A program made the translations under genes and the position numbers. Shown here in pieces: positions 37,234-46,211 of a stretch of 64,000 nt of DNA. Each line of letters starts with the position of its first letter. Position 1 is the stretch's first letter. The stretch spans positions 115,328-179,327 of the forward strand of contig JAFTYU010000005.1 in assembly GCA_017461235.1 (NCBI GenBank). Direction: 5' to 3'. The DNA comes from Clostridia bacterium (lineage in GTDB: Bacteria; Bacillota; Clostridia; Oscillospirales; Acutalibacteraceae). A model generated the notes under the pieces. That model saw only the letters and a program-made list of their open reading frames with translations. It ran no database searches and was not told the DNA's origin.

Positions 37234-38436
37234 ATGAAAATTCTTGTAATTAACTGCGGTAGCTCCTCTTTAAAGTACCAACTTTTTGATATGGAGGGTG
37301 AAAAAGTTCTCGCAAAAGGTATCTGTGAATCAATTGCAACAGATATGAGCCACACAAAAGGCTCCACTTTCGACAACAGAAGTTTTGACAAGTATGTTGA
37401 TATTCCCGACCACAAGGTTGCATTCAACATTGTTAAAGAAGCTCTCGTTTCAGGTGACTGCAAGGTTATTGACGATCTTTCTGAAATCACAGCTATCGGT
37501 CACAGAGTTGTTCAGGGCGGCGATCTTTTCACAGAAAGTGTTCTTATTGATGACGGTGTTCTCAAGGCAATTGACGAGCTCAGTGCTCTTGCCCCCCTTC
37601 ACAACCCTGCTCACGTTGTAGGTATTGAATGTTGTAATGAAGTTTTCGGTGACAGCGTTCCTCAGGTAGCTGTTTTCGATAACGCTTTCCACAGCACAAT
37701 GCCCGAAACATCTTATATGTTCGGTATCCCCTACAAATACTATGAAGAAGACCATATCCGCCGTTATGGCGCACACGGTACATCTCACCGTTTTGTTGCT
37801 TTCAGAACTGCAGAAATCGTAGGCAAGGACCTTAAAGACATTAAGCTTATCACTTGCCATCTCGGCAACGGTTGTTCAATTACCGCTATCAAAGACGGTA
37901 AAGTTCTTGATACAAGCATGGGTCTTACACCCCTTGACGGCTTCGTTATGGGTACACGTTGCGGTGCTATTGACCCTTCGGTTGTTACATACATTATGAA
38001 GAAACACAATATTTCTCCCGATGAAATGGATAAGATTATGAACAAGCAGAGTGGCGTTCTTGGTATTTCAGGCGTTCACAGCGACGACCGAGCAGTTCGC
38101 GCTGCTGCTGAAGAAGGCAACAAGAGAGCAAAACTCGCTCGTGATATGCAGTGGTATCAAATCCGTAAATGCATCGGTTCTTACATCGCCGCTATGGACG
38201 GTGTTGACGTAATAGCATTCACAGGCGGTATCGGTGAAAACTGTACAGATCTTCGTGAAGATGTACTTAATAATCTTTCATACCTTGGCATTAAGCTCAA
38301 CCCCGAAGCTAACGCTGTACGCGGTGAAGAAATCGAACTCACTCAACCCGGTTGCCCCGTAAGAGCATTCTGCGTTCCTACAAATGAAGAGCTTGCTATT
38401 GCAAGAGATACAAAGGAAATCGTAGAAAAACTTTAA
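37234..38436 (+). CDS. ackA: acetate kinase
   Basis: Makes ATP from acetyl phosphate at the end of acetate fermentation. 400 residues with NCGSSSLKYQLFDM, the ASKHA motifs HRVVQGG, ITCHLGNGCSI, and FTGGIGEN. GGAGG precedes the ATG at good spacing. No phosphotransacetylase gene is adjacent, although pta and ackA are often paired. It has its own terminator. Confidence 0.96.
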   Translation: MKILVINCGSSSLKYQLFDMEGEKVLAKGICESIATDMSHTKGSTFDNRSFDKYVDIPDHKVAFNIVKEALVSGDCKVIDDLSEITAIGHRVVQGGDLFTESVLIDDGVLKAIDELSALAPLHNPAHVVGIECCNEVFGDSVPQVAVFDNAFHSTMPETSYMFGIPYKYYEEDHIRRYGAHGTSHRFVAFRTAEIVGKDLKDIKLITCHLGNGCSITAIKDGKVLDTSMGLTPLDGFVMGTRCGAIDPSVVTYIMKKHNISPDEMDKIMNKQSGVLGISGVHSDDRAVRAAAEEGNKRAKLARDMQWYQIRKCIGSYIAAMDGVDVIAFTGGIGENCTDLREDVLNNLSYLGIKLNPEANAVRGEEIELTQPGCPVRAFCVPTNEELAIARDTKEIVEKL

Positions 38437-38449
38437 TAGTACTTAAAAC

Positions 38450-38486
38450 CATCTGCAGATTTACACAAATCTGCAGATGATTTTTT
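38450..38486 (+). terminator. terminator of ackA
   Basis: CATCTGCAGATTT pairs with AAATCTGCAGATG, followed by ATTTTTT. Confidence 0.8.
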
Positions 38487-38530
38487 ATATTCTGAAATCA
38501 ATTGTTATCAACACTATGTGCAGTTCATAT

Positions 38531-38547
38531 TCCGCCAAGGTCTTTTT
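38531..38547 (+). repeat. copy of the right half of the protease-gene terminator
   Basis: TCCGCCAAGGTCTTTTT is identical to 41032-41048, the 3' half of the terminator behind the protease gene. The left half of the hairpin is missing here, so this looks like the remnant of a lost upstream gene with the same terminator or of a recombination event. Confidence 0.6.
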
Positions 38548-38567
38548 ATTAATTTTTAATTTTAATA

Positions 38568-38595
38568 TTGATAATTTTTTTATCAGTGATAAAAT
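38568..38595 (+). promoter_or_regulatory. promoter and dyad of the cysteine protease gene
   Basis: TTGATA, 16-nt spacer, TAAAAT. The dyad TTATCAGTGATAA (38580-38592) overlaps the -10 and is a candidate operator. Confidence 0.5.
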
Positions 38596-38654
38596 ATAAG
38601 TGTAATCTTTTATTATAACTGTATTATATAGATTAATACTAAGAAGGGGTAAAA

Positions 38655-40997
38655 ATGAAAAAAGCAAGTTCACTTTTATTAATACTCGGTCTTTTATTTC
38701 AGCTTTCCGTTCCTACCGATGCTGCATTCAGTCCTTCTCCCGAGCTTTATCATTTTGAAAGTCTTGGTGTCGGGGAATACGGTTACGAAGACTACATACT
38801 CGTTGACGAAAACGGAAACGAAGTTGAATCCCCTGAAACGAGCTCTGCGAGAGACGACCTTATGTACTCTGTAAACCTGCCTTCATCTTACGATTCAAGG
38901 GATTACGGCTATATTACATCCGTTAAAGACCAAGGCAGCACAGGCAACTGTTGGGCTTTCGGTACTATAAGCGCATTGGAAACAGACAGTATTGTCCAGG
39001 GCATCGACGATCTCGAAACCGCCGACTATTCCGAAGCTCACCTTGTATGGTTTGGTAAAAACAGCGCCACAACTGATGAATCTCATCCTACCTACGGCGA
39101 AGGCTCTACTAACACTGACCCTTACACAGGTTCTTCCGCAGGCGGTAACTGGAAAATCAGTACAAATGCGCTCGCCCGTTGGTCAGGTCTTGCGGAAGAT
39201 AGTGACTATCCGTTTTATCCTTATAACGCAACCGCAATGGGTAATTATGATGAGAGTGAACGTTATAACACCGGTAGCGGTTTAATAATTAATTCCACCC
39301 AAATGATGCTTGACAGTAGCGATATGAAGCAATGGATTATGGAGCATGGTTCGGTTACGGCAGGATATTTTCATGCAAGCGGATATCTTAATACACAAAC
39401 CTACGCCTACAACTGCACAACAAAATTCACATCAAACCATATGATTACCATCGTTGGTTGGGACGATAATTATTCGGCGGATAATTTCTTATCAAGCTAC
39501 AAACCATCTTCCGACGGTGCTTGGCTTGTAAAAAACAGCTGGGGCTCCGATTGGGGTCTTGACGGTTACTTCTGGTTATCCTACGAAAACGCAACCCTGA
39601 CACAATTAGCAGGCTTCACCAGTCAGAGCGCAGAAGGTCTGAAAAACAACTATACATATACCGCTGAAGGTTGGGTATATACAGTAAGCTTATCAGGTCT
39701 TTTCAAATACTCTAACGTTTTTACGGCAAAGGATTATGAAGTAATTTCTCACGTATCCACATATGCCTGTAACCCCAACACCGACCTTACAATAAGCATT
39801 TACACGGGACTTCCGTCAAGCTACACTAACCCTGCTCAGGGAACGCTTGCAACAAGCTGGAGTACTCATGTTGACAGGGAAGGTTATCACACTTTCGCGG
39901 TACCTGAAGATGTATTACTTGAACCGGGTATGATTTATTCCGTTGTAATTCAGACAAGCTGTACAGATGTTGAAAAGAATCAGGCGCCTATGGAACACAT
40001 TAACTATCCTGCAAGTGAAGGCGAAAGCTTCTTCGGCAGCAAATATGCTTGGTATGACAACACCCAATATGATTACGGCAATTACTGCATACAGGCTTTC
40101 ACTACCGAGCACGAACACACGTACAGTTTGATTTCATCGGATACCGATCATCCGCACACAACTGTGAATGCTTGTACAATTTGCGGTGATGAAATCTCAC
40201 AAAACGGATTCGACAGTTCTTGCCCATACTGCAACTTTACACTGACCGACACTGACAATAACACTTATACTATCAGCGAATATATCGGTCAATGGGACAG
40301 CGTTACCGTTCCTTCGCAGATTGACGGAAAGACCGTTCAGTCCATTGGCACAAGCAGCTTCCGCGATGCAGAGAACATTAAAACTGTTGAAATCAAAGAC
40401 GGTGTAACTGAAATAGGCGCAACATCCTTTATGAACTGCACATCACTTAAAGGTATATTTATCCCTTCAAGCGTTACAACAATCGGTTCACAGGCATTTT
40501 ACGGTTGTAACGAAAATCTTATTATATATTGTCAGAGCGGCAGTACAGCACATCAGTACGCTATTGACAACAATATAAAATTCTTCCTTATTGATGTTAC
40601 AGATTCAGAAGACACAACACTTGATTTCAACAACAAAATCATAATTACAAAGCTTACAACCTGTTCAGAATCAGATAATCTTATAAAATTTTCCGAAAAT
40701 ACTGAGATTGTAGCAAACGCCAGTTATATTAAAGGTAATGTTGAATATTACGGCACGGGCACAACCCTTACCCTTTTTGAAAACGGTGTTCACATCGGTG
40801 ACTACACAGTTGTAGTTGTTGGTGACCTTAATGGTGACAGCGTGTGCGATGCTCTGGACGTTGCAAATACAGAGAAAATTGCAAACGGCCACGCAACAGC
40901 CAAAATTCTTGAAGCATACGCCGCCAACGGTGAAATCTCTGACACGATTGATGTAAGTTCATATCAATACGTGGTTAATATGGCGTTGGCTGTTTAA
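38655..40997 (+). CDS. secreted papain-like (C1A) protease with LRR and dockerin-like modules
   Basis: 780 residues, extracellular. Signal peptide (MKKASSLLLILGLLFQLSV), C1A peptidase domain with Cys 99 in DQGSTGNCWAFG, His 262 in SNHMITIVGWDD and Asn 294 in WLVKNSWGSDWG, then a domain typical of such clostridial proteases. A CxxC pair occurs near 505-525, followed by BspA-type leucine-rich repeats (GVTEIGATSFMNCTSLKGIF). The C-terminus GDLNGDSVCDALDVANTEKI matches a dockerin calcium loop, with a degenerate second copy. It may dock to a cohesin scaffold or the cell surface. No scaffoldin lies in the window. AGAAGGGG precedes the ATG. Confidence 0.88.
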   Translation: MKKASSLLLILGLLFQLSVPTDAAFSPSPELYHFESLGVGEYGYEDYILVDENGNEVESPETSSARDDLMYSVNLPSSYDSRDYGYITSVKDQGSTGNCWAFGTISALETDSIVQGIDDLETADYSEAHLVWFGKNSATTDESHPTYGEGSTNTDPYTGSSAGGNWKISTNALARWSGLAEDSDYPFYPYNATAMGNYDESERYNTGSGLIINSTQMMLDSSDMKQWIMEHGSVTAGYFHASGYLNTQTYAYNCTTKFTSNHMITIVGWDDNYSADNFLSSYKPSSDGAWLVKNSWGSDWGLDGYFWLSYENATLTQLAGFTSQSAEGLKNNYTYTAEGWVYTVSLSGLFKYSNVFTAKDYEVISHVSTYACNPNTDLTISIYTGLPSSYTNPAQGTLATSWSTHVDREGYHTFAVPEDVLLEPGMIYSVVIQTSCTDVEKNQAPMEHINYPASEGESFFGSKYAWYDNTQYDYGNYCIQAFTTEHEHTYSLISSDTDHPHTTVNACTICGDEISQNGFDSSCPYCNFTLTDTDNNTYTISEYIGQWDSVTVPSQIDGKTVQSIGTSSFRDAENIKTVEIKDGVTEIGATSFMNCTSLKGIFIPSSVTTIGSQAFYGCNENLIIYCQSGSTAHQYAIDNNIKFFLIDVTDSEDTTLDFNNKIIITKLTTCSESDNLIKFSENTEIVANASYIKGNVEYYGTGTTLTLFENGVHIGDYTVVVVGDLNGDSVCDALDVANTEKIANGHATAKILEAYAANGEISDTIDVSSYQYVVNMALAV

Positions 40998-41010
40998 AAT
41001 TAATAACACT

Positions 41011-41050
41011 AAAAGACCTTGACGGAATATATCCGCCAAGGTCTTTTTTT
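41011..41050. terminator. terminator after the cysteine protease gene
   Basis: AAAGACCTTGACGG pairs with CCGCCAAGGTCTTT followed by a T-run. Its right half is duplicated at 38531-38547. Confidence 0.8.
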
Positions 41051-41079
41051 ACATTATACAAAATAATTTGACTGTATAT

Positions 41080-42024
41080 TTATCTCTTTTTTCTGAACAT
41101 CGCTTTAAAAAAATCTTCTACCGGCAACTGCGCAAGAATTATTGCAATAAACACAAGCACACAACCGAAAATTTCATTACGACTGAGTCTTTCGCCGAAG
41201 AATGCTCCTGCCAATGCAGCAAAAACAGATTCAAGACTCATAAGAAGACTTGCAACCGTAGGGTTAAGATTCTTTTGAGCCACAACCTGCAAGGTAAATG
41301 CCACTCCCGAAGAAAGCACACCTGCATAGAATATTGAAAACCATGCGTCCCCTATTGCCACAGGGTCAACTTCCTCGAAGGCAAACATACCGACGGTTGA
41401 TATTACAGCAGATACGGCAAACTGAACAAGAGAAAGACGCACTCCGTCAAGGGTAGCCACAAAGTGGTCAACAAACATTATCTGAACTGCAAAAAGAAAT
41501 GCACAAAGTATAAGAAGCACGTCGCCTATATTAATGCCGCCTGCCTGTGTTACACAGAGAAAATACATACCAACAGTTGCAATAACTATGCATACCCATA
41601 GTATCGGCTTGACTTTTTTTCTGAAAATAAGACCGATAAGCGGCACCATCAAAATGTAAAGCGTGGTTAAAAAACCCGATTTACCGACACCTGAAAGTAT
41701 TATTCCGTACTGTTGCACAAGAGAAGCAAGACACACGGATGCACCGCAGAGCAGACCACCAATAAACAATCTTTTTGAAAAGAAGGTTTTGTTCTCTCCA
41801 TGGGCGCCATCACCTATTTTCTTTTTATTATTCTTATAAATAAACAATGAGACAGGGGTCAACACAACCACCGCAAGGTACGACCTAAACGCAAGGAAAG
41901 TGAAATTGCCGATTTGTTCGAGTCCCTTGCTCTGTGCAACGAACGCCGTACCCCATATAAACGCCGCCAACATCAACAACATTGATGCAACTAATGATTT
42001 TGATCTTTTATTATTTACTGACAT
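41080..42024 (-). CDS. EamA/DMT-superfamily transporter
   Basis: 314 residues with about ten hydrophobic helices in two EamA repeats (first about 12-150, second about 160-300), for example AFIWGTAFVAQSKGLEQ and the second-half motif SLLMSLESVFAALAGAFFGE. Predicted metabolite exporter or permease of the inner membrane; substrate unknown. It starts 2 nt after mcsB on the same strand. Confidence 0.88.
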   Translation of the reverse strand: MSVNNKRSKSLVASMLLMLAAFIWGTAFVAQSKGLEQIGNFTFLAFRSYLAVVVLTPVSLFIYKNNKKKIGDGAHGENKTFFSKRLFIGGLLCGASVCLASLVQQYGIILSGVGKSGFLTTLYILMVPLIGLIFRKKVKPILWVCIVIATVGMYFLCVTQAGGINIGDVLLILCAFLFAVQIMFVDHFVATLDGVRLSLVQFAVSAVISTVGMFAFEEVDPVAIGDAWFSIFYAGVLSSGVAFTLQVVAQKNLNPTVASLLMSLESVFAALAGAFFGERLSRNEIFGCVLVFIAIILAQLPVEDFFKAMFRKKR

Positions 42025-42026
42025 TT

Positions 42027-43040
42027 TTAATCCTTAAGAGCCCTTCTCACCATCATTGCACGTAATTTGTCGCGCTCGATTCTGTCAAGCGGTCTGTCAA
42101 CAGACAAGGATATTGTGGCAGGCTGCATATGAATCATAAGAGCCTCAATCTGCGCACAATCCATATTTATTATGCCCTTAACCGCACCAAGTCGCACAAG
42201 TGACATCAATTCCATAAACTCGTTTGTATCAATAAGTCGTGCATATTTCAGAACGCCGTACGCTCTGTAAATACGGTCTTCCGTAACAGGGGCTTTAAAA
42301 AGCTCTTCACGAGCGGTTCGTTCCTGAGCGGCAATCTGCAACGCAATTGACTTAAGGTTCTCAATAGCCGCTTTTTCGGAAATACCAAGGGTTATGGTGT
42401 TACTCAACCTGAACATATCCCCTTTTGCCGCCGCACCTTCACCGTATGACCCGCGAAGAGACAGTCCGAGCTTTGACACGGTAGTAATAAGTTTTGTAAT
42501 CTGTGATGTTGAGACAAGAGCAGGAAGATGCAATACTACCGATGCCTTCATACCGGTGCCGAGCGCCGTAGGGTCCTGAGTAAGATAGCCTAATTTATCA
42601 TCAAACGCAAAATCCAGCTTACCTGAAAGCTCTCTGTCAATGCTTCTCGCTGTCCTGTAGGCATCATCAAGAGCAAAGCCTGCGTACATAACCTGGAGTC
42701 TGATATGGTCTTCTTCATTCAGCATAATGCTGACCGCTTCATCCTCGGTCAGGAGCAATGCCCTGCCGTCCCGGGATGATGCAAACTCGGGGCTTACAAG
42801 GTGACGTTCCGCAAGTGAAACAACTTCGGATTGAGAAAGGGTCTTCATCTCATAATGATTAAAAGAATACTCGTCCATTGTGTCTGCGGCATTTTTTATA
42901 ACAGCATTGACCTTTAATTTTTCAGGTAAAGAAAGCCTTGCGGGGAACGGATATGTTCTTATATTACGCGCAAGATGTATGCTTGTGTTTATAACAACAT
43001 CGTTCTGCGCACCGGTACCGAGATACCACTTTGCACACAT
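42027..43040 (-). CDS. mcsB: protein-arginine kinase
   Basis: Phosphagen-kinase-like enzyme that phosphorylates arginines to mark proteins for ClpCP degradation and inactivates CtsR in Bacillus. 337 residues with TSIHLARNIRTYPFP, the EDHIRLQ loop, the KLGYLTQDPTALGTGMKASV segment and a C-terminal RDKLR-type pArg-binding region. The start overlaps the mcsA stop by one base (coupled). ctsR and clpC, its usual neighbours, are not in the window. Confidence 0.94.
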   Translation of the reverse strand: MCAKWYLGTGAQNDVVINTSIHLARNIRTYPFPARLSLPEKLKVNAVIKNAADTMDEYSFNHYEMKTLSQSEVVSLAERHLVSPEFASSRDGRALLLTEDEAVSIMLNEEDHIRLQVMYAGFALDDAYRTARSIDRELSGKLDFAFDDKLGYLTQDPTALGTGMKASVVLHLPALVSTSQITKLITTVSKLGLSLRGSYGEGAAAKGDMFRLSNTITLGISEKAAIENLKSIALQIAAQERTAREELFKAPVTEDRIYRAYGVLKYARLIDTNEFMELMSLVRLGAVKGIINMDCAQIEALMIHMQPATISLSVDRPLDRIERDKLRAMMVRRALKD

Positions 43041-43537
43041 TACGCATCCCCTCCCATCGTGCTTATTGCAATTATTTCATCACGGATTTGTGCGGCAAGC
43101 TCAAAATTCTGTTCTTCAATGGCGGCTGACAGTTGTTTTTTCAACTGTTCAACACGTTCACCGTCGGAAATCTCACCGTTTTTAACAGGCTTGCTGCCGA
43201 TATAAGTTGCTTTACCGTGAATACGGCGCAAAGACGGCAGAAGTTTATCATAAAAAACCCCGTAGCACTCTGCACAACCCATTTTGCCGTCCGAAACAAT
43301 TTCGTCAAAAAGCTTACCGCAACCGGGACACTGAGCACCCGTAACGGCACTTCCGTCACTTTTTCCCAATAATTCGCCAAACAACTCACCAAGACCTAAA
43401 CCGAAACCTGAAAAAGCCTCGCCGTAACCCAAGGAACGGGCGCAATCCGAACACAGGTGAACCTCAGCGGCTCTGCCGTTTATGATACGTTTCATGTGCA
43501 TATTTGCTTCGTTTTTATTACAATTCTGACAAATCAA
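43040..43537 (-). CDS. mcsA: McsA, activator of the McsB arginine kinase
   Basis: 165 residues with two zinc-binding CxxC pairs near the N-terminus (ICQNCNKNEAN, HLCSDCARSLG) and a second pair set (CPGCGK, CAECYG), and a C-terminal UvrB/UvrC-type motif LKKQLSAAIEEQNFELAAQIRDEI. In Bacillus it activates McsB and responds to heat and oxidative stress. The start is placed at TTG 43537 with GAGGTG at 6 nt. No GGTCAAA-type CtsR operator is visible in the promoter. Confidence 0.88.
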   Translation of the reverse strand: MICQNCNKNEANMHMKRIINGRAAEVHLCSDCARSLGYGEAFSGFGLGLGELFGELLGKSDGSAVTGAQCPGCGKLFDEIVSDGKMGCAECYGVFYDKLLPSLRRIHGKATYIGSKPVKNGEISDGERVEQLKKQLSAAIEEQNFELAAQIRDEIIAISTMGGDA

Positions 43538-43577
43538 AACACTCACCTCAATCAGATAATGCACAGATATATATTGT

Positions 43578-43606
43578 ATTATACGATAAAAAGGAAATTA
43601 ATTCAA
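43578..43606 (-). promoter_or_regulatory. mcsA-mcsB promoter
   Basis: TTGAAT (43606-43601), 17-nt spacer, TATAAT (43583-43578) on the minus strand. The expected CtsR direct repeat GGTCAAA is not seen here. Confidence 0.6.
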
Positions 43607-43656
43607 GATGTAAAGAAATCAGTTTTATTGTTCCCGAATTAAAACGGATTACATAC

Positions 43657-43767
43657 ATGACAATACGTGATTTTTTGTTGTTCTATCTAACCAAACACCT
43701 ATGGTACCACTACTACCGCGAACCCACGGAAAACCGCAAGAGAACTACCCACCACCGCTCCGATTAA
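43657..43767 (+). CDS. possible 36-residue basic peptide (doubtful)
   Basis: ATG to TAA frame encoding MTIRDFLLFYLTKHLWYHYY followed by a basic Arg/Lys/His tail. An aromatic amphipathic helix plus basic tail is plausible for a small membrane-active protein, but the ribosome binding site (GGAT) is weak and there is no promoter I trust. It may be a chance frame or part of a decayed repeat. Confidence 0.25.
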   Translation: MTIRDFLLFYLTKHLWYHYYREPTENRKRTTHHRSD

Positions 43768-43948
43768 AGTTTTTCGCACACAAAAAAATTCACACGTTTT
43801 TAACTTTTTTTACAATAAGTTGTTTCAAGGCGGTCCCCATCCCTATCCGCCAAGGCGGACAGGGATCATAAGCTATCGCGTTTCATCTACTTAATTATAA
43901 TCGGCTTGCCACGAAACTCCTCACCCCTAACTCCGCACTCCTAATTAT
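43768..43948. other. non-coding, repeat-rich stretch
   Basis: Contains a perfect nested palindrome at 43839-43866 (ATCCCT-a-TCCGCC-aa-GGCGGA-c-AGGGAT) without a T-run, and a degenerate repeat of CTCCTnAnCC/CTAACTCCGCACTCC type at 43918-43942. This looks like a decayed interspersed repeat. No gene seen. Confidence 0.4.
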
Positions 43949-43978
43949 AAAAGCCATCTGCAATTGCAGATGGCTTTT
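43949..43978 (-). terminator. terminator of the 46-residue acidic gene
   Basis: Perfect palindrome of 30 nt, AAAAGCCATCTGCAA and its complement TTGCAGATGGCTTTT, just downstream of the stop codon at 43981. Confidence 0.75.
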
Positions 43979-43980
43979 CA

Positions 43981-44121
43981 TTAAAGCAAATCATCAATGT
44001 CATACTCATCGTCGTAAAAGAATTCTTCAGAATACTCGTAATCAAATTCTTCGTCCTCGTAATCTACGTTGTAACGGGACTCGTTCTTTCTGAACTTATC
44101 AAAATCAAACACAAAACCCAT
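43981..44121 (-). CDS. small acidic protein of 46 residues
   Basis: A short gene with a good ribosome binding site (GAGGGAG, 7 nt before ATG) and its own strong terminator. The product begins MGFVFDFDKFRKNESRY and is then extremely acidic and Tyr/Phe-rich (DYEDEEFDYEYSEEFFYDDE). Nothing similar comes to mind. The ribosome binding site plus terminator make it a convincing gene; the function is unknown. Confidence 0.68.
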   Translation of the reverse strand: MGFVFDFDKFRKNESRYNVDYEDEEFDYEYSEEFFYDDEYDIDDLL

Positions 44122-44233
44122 AATATCACTCCCTCTTAATTTGTTCACACTTATTCTGTTCGTAAATTTTATATATATTCATTGTAACAAAAACAGTTCA
44201 ATTACATATTATGCATTGAAAGGGGGATTAAGA

Positions 44234-44386
44234 ATGGGTTGCTTCTTCAATAACGGTAATAATTGCTCATGGATTATTATCCTTATCATCATCTTCTTGA
44301 TTTGCGGCAACGGCAATGGTTGCGGTAACGGTTGCCTCACAAACGACTGCGGTCGTAGCAACGACTGTGACTGTGGCTGCTGCTAA
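44234..44386 (+). CDS. small Gly/Cys/Asn-rich membrane peptide of 50 residues
   Basis: AGGGGG lies 8 nt before the ATG. The product has a short N-terminus (MGCFFNNGNNCSW), one hydrophobic helix IIILIIIFLICG, and a tail of Gly/Asn/Cys repeats ending CDCGCC. Similar short proteins with a hydrophobic core and GC-repeat tail occur in Clostridia, and spore-associated peptides such as YjcZ are loosely alike, but homology cannot be claimed. A strong terminator follows. Confidence 0.65.
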   Translation: MGCFFNNGNNCSWIIILIIIFLICGNGNGCGNGCLTNDCGRSNDCDCGCC

Positions 44387-44398
44387 GCTTCATTAAAA

Positions 44399-44436
44399 TA
44401 ACAAAGACACCCACACGGGTGTCTTTGTTATTTTTT
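44399..44436. terminator. bidirectional terminator between the Gly/Cys peptide gene and pgm
   Basis: AACAAAGACACCC pairs with GGGTGTCTTTGTT, followed by TTTTTT; it overlaps the pgm stop codon. Confidence 0.8.
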
Positions 44437-46138
44437 ATTCAATACCTAAAAGCTCTTTAACGCTTGAAGAAACCTTTGCGAGTTTAGCCTCTGCTTCTTC
44501 TCTGGAAGCGGCTTTGGCTGTAATATAAATTTTAATTTTCGGTTCTGTACCTGAAGGTCTTACAATAACGGTATCGCCGCTTTCCATTCTGTATGAAAGT
44601 ACATTTGATTTAGGAAGACCTGTTTCACCGTCAGTTGTTTTACCTGTTTTGTAGTCCCCTACCCATACTACTTTGCTGCCACAAATTTCCTTAGGTGGTT
44701 CATTTCGCAATGACTCCATCATATCCGCCATTTTCTGCATACCTGCGGCACCTTCAAAAGCGTAGTTATCAAGCTGATTGAAGAAATAACCGTATTTTTC
44801 ATAAATACTGTTCATAAACTGCCACAAGGTTATACCCTTTGACTTATAGAATGCTGCCATTTCACATATAATCATAGCACCGTTAACAGCATCCTTATCA
44901 CGTGCGTGGATACCTGTAAGATAACCGTAGCTTTCTTCAAGACCGAGAATATAACGGTTTTCTTCACCTGCGGCTTCAAGCTCGGTGATACATTCGCCGA
45001 TATATTTGAAGCCTGTGAGAAGGTCACGCATATCTGCATTATATTCTTTACAAATCTCGCTGATAAGAGGCGTTGTAACAATAGTCTTAACAATAACGGG
45101 ATTTTCAGGAAGTGTACCCTTCGCCTTAAGCTCCGAAAGAATATATTCACAGAGCATTGCGCCCACTTCATTACCCGTCATAAGCTTATATTCACCGTTA
45201 TCACGTACTGCAATACCAACGCGGTCGCAGTCGGGGTCGGTTGCAATCATAAGGTCCGCAGGGAATTCATCGGTCATTTTGAGACCTTCTTCAAATACCT
45301 GACGAATTTCAGGGTTCGGGTAAGGACAAGTGGGGAAATTGCCGTCGGGCTTTTCCTGTGACTTTACAACCTGCAGCTCTTTAACGCCCAACTTTTTAAG
45401 AACGCGGCGAACAGGCTTGTTACCTGTACCGTTAAGGGGTGTATAAAGAATTTTGATACCGGATTTTTTAACAACATCCTTGTTGATAGAGCAAGCAAGA
45501 ACACAATCAAGGAACTCTTCCTTAAGCCAATCTTCGATATAATCAACCATATCTGCGGCAAGAGCATCTTCAAAGGTCATACGTTTGATGCCGTCAAACA
45601 TATCAACATTCTTCATATAACCGTATATTTTAGCTGCCGCCTCATCAGTTATCTGGTAACCTGTGGGATCATAGCACTTAAAGCCGTTGTATTTAGAAGG
45701 GTTGTGGCTCGCGGTGAGCACAATACCCGATGAACAATGCAATCTTCTGACTGCAAAAGAAAGCATAGGTGTCGGCATAAGCTCAGGGTAAATATACACC
45801 TTAACGCCGTTAGCGGCAAGAACACTTGCGGCACATTCGGCAAAAACGTCTGATTTAATACGTGAATCGTATGCAATGGCAACGGTAGGCTCATCGAAGG
45901 CTTCGTTAAGATAATCCGCAATACCCTGTGTTGCCTGAGCAACTGTATAAACGTTCATACGGTTAGTACCTGCGCCGATAACGCCTCGCAAACCACCTGT
46001 ACCAAATTCAAGATTTTTATAAAAACGGTCGAGAATCTCATCCTCATTACCTTCAACGGAGATTAACTCATCCTGCAAATCCTTATCAAGAACTGCTTTT
46101 TCTCTCCAGAGCTTATAAAGTGAATGAATATCGTTCAT
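44435..46138 (-). CDS. phosphoglucomutase / phosphomannomutase
   Basis: Alpha-D-phosphohexomutase of 567 residues, close in length to Bacillus PgcA. Active-site Ser in VLTASHNPSKYNGFKCY, metal loop ATDPDCDRVGIAV, sugar loop GLEESYGYLTG and phosphate loop RPSGTEPKIKIYI. It interconverts glucose-1-P and glucose-6-P (or mannose forms). The start is the ATG at 46138 with AAAGGATG upstream. Confidence 0.94.
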   Translation of the reverse strand: MNDIHSLYKLWREKAVLDKDLQDELISVEGNEDEILDRFYKNLEFGTGGLRGVIGAGTNRMNVYTVAQATQGIADYLNEAFDEPTVAIAYDSRIKSDVFAECAASVLAANGVKVYIYPELMPTPMLSFAVRRLHCSSGIVLTASHNPSKYNGFKCYDPTGYQITDEAAAKIYGYMKNVDMFDGIKRMTFEDALAADMVDYIEDWLKEEFLDCVLACSINKDVVKKSGIKILYTPLNGTGNKPVRRVLKKLGVKELQVVKSQEKPDGNFPTCPYPNPEIRQVFEEGLKMTDEFPADLMIATDPDCDRVGIAVRDNGEYKLMTGNEVGAMLCEYILSELKAKGTLPENPVIVKTIVTTPLISEICKEYNADMRDLLTGFKYIGECITELEAAGEENRYILGLEESYGYLTGIHARDKDAVNGAMIICEMAAFYKSKGITLWQFMNSIYEKYGYFFNQLDNYAFEGAAGMQKMADMMESLRNEPPKEICGSKVVWVGDYKTGKTTDGETGLPKSNVLSYRMESGDTVIVRPSGTEPKIKIYITAKAASREEAEAKLAKVSSSVKELLGIE

Positions 46139-46211
46139 TACTATCATCCTTTCATTTCATCGTAAGGGTAACTTACTAAAAAATTATATCACTAACCTTT
46201 TGCAAAATCAA

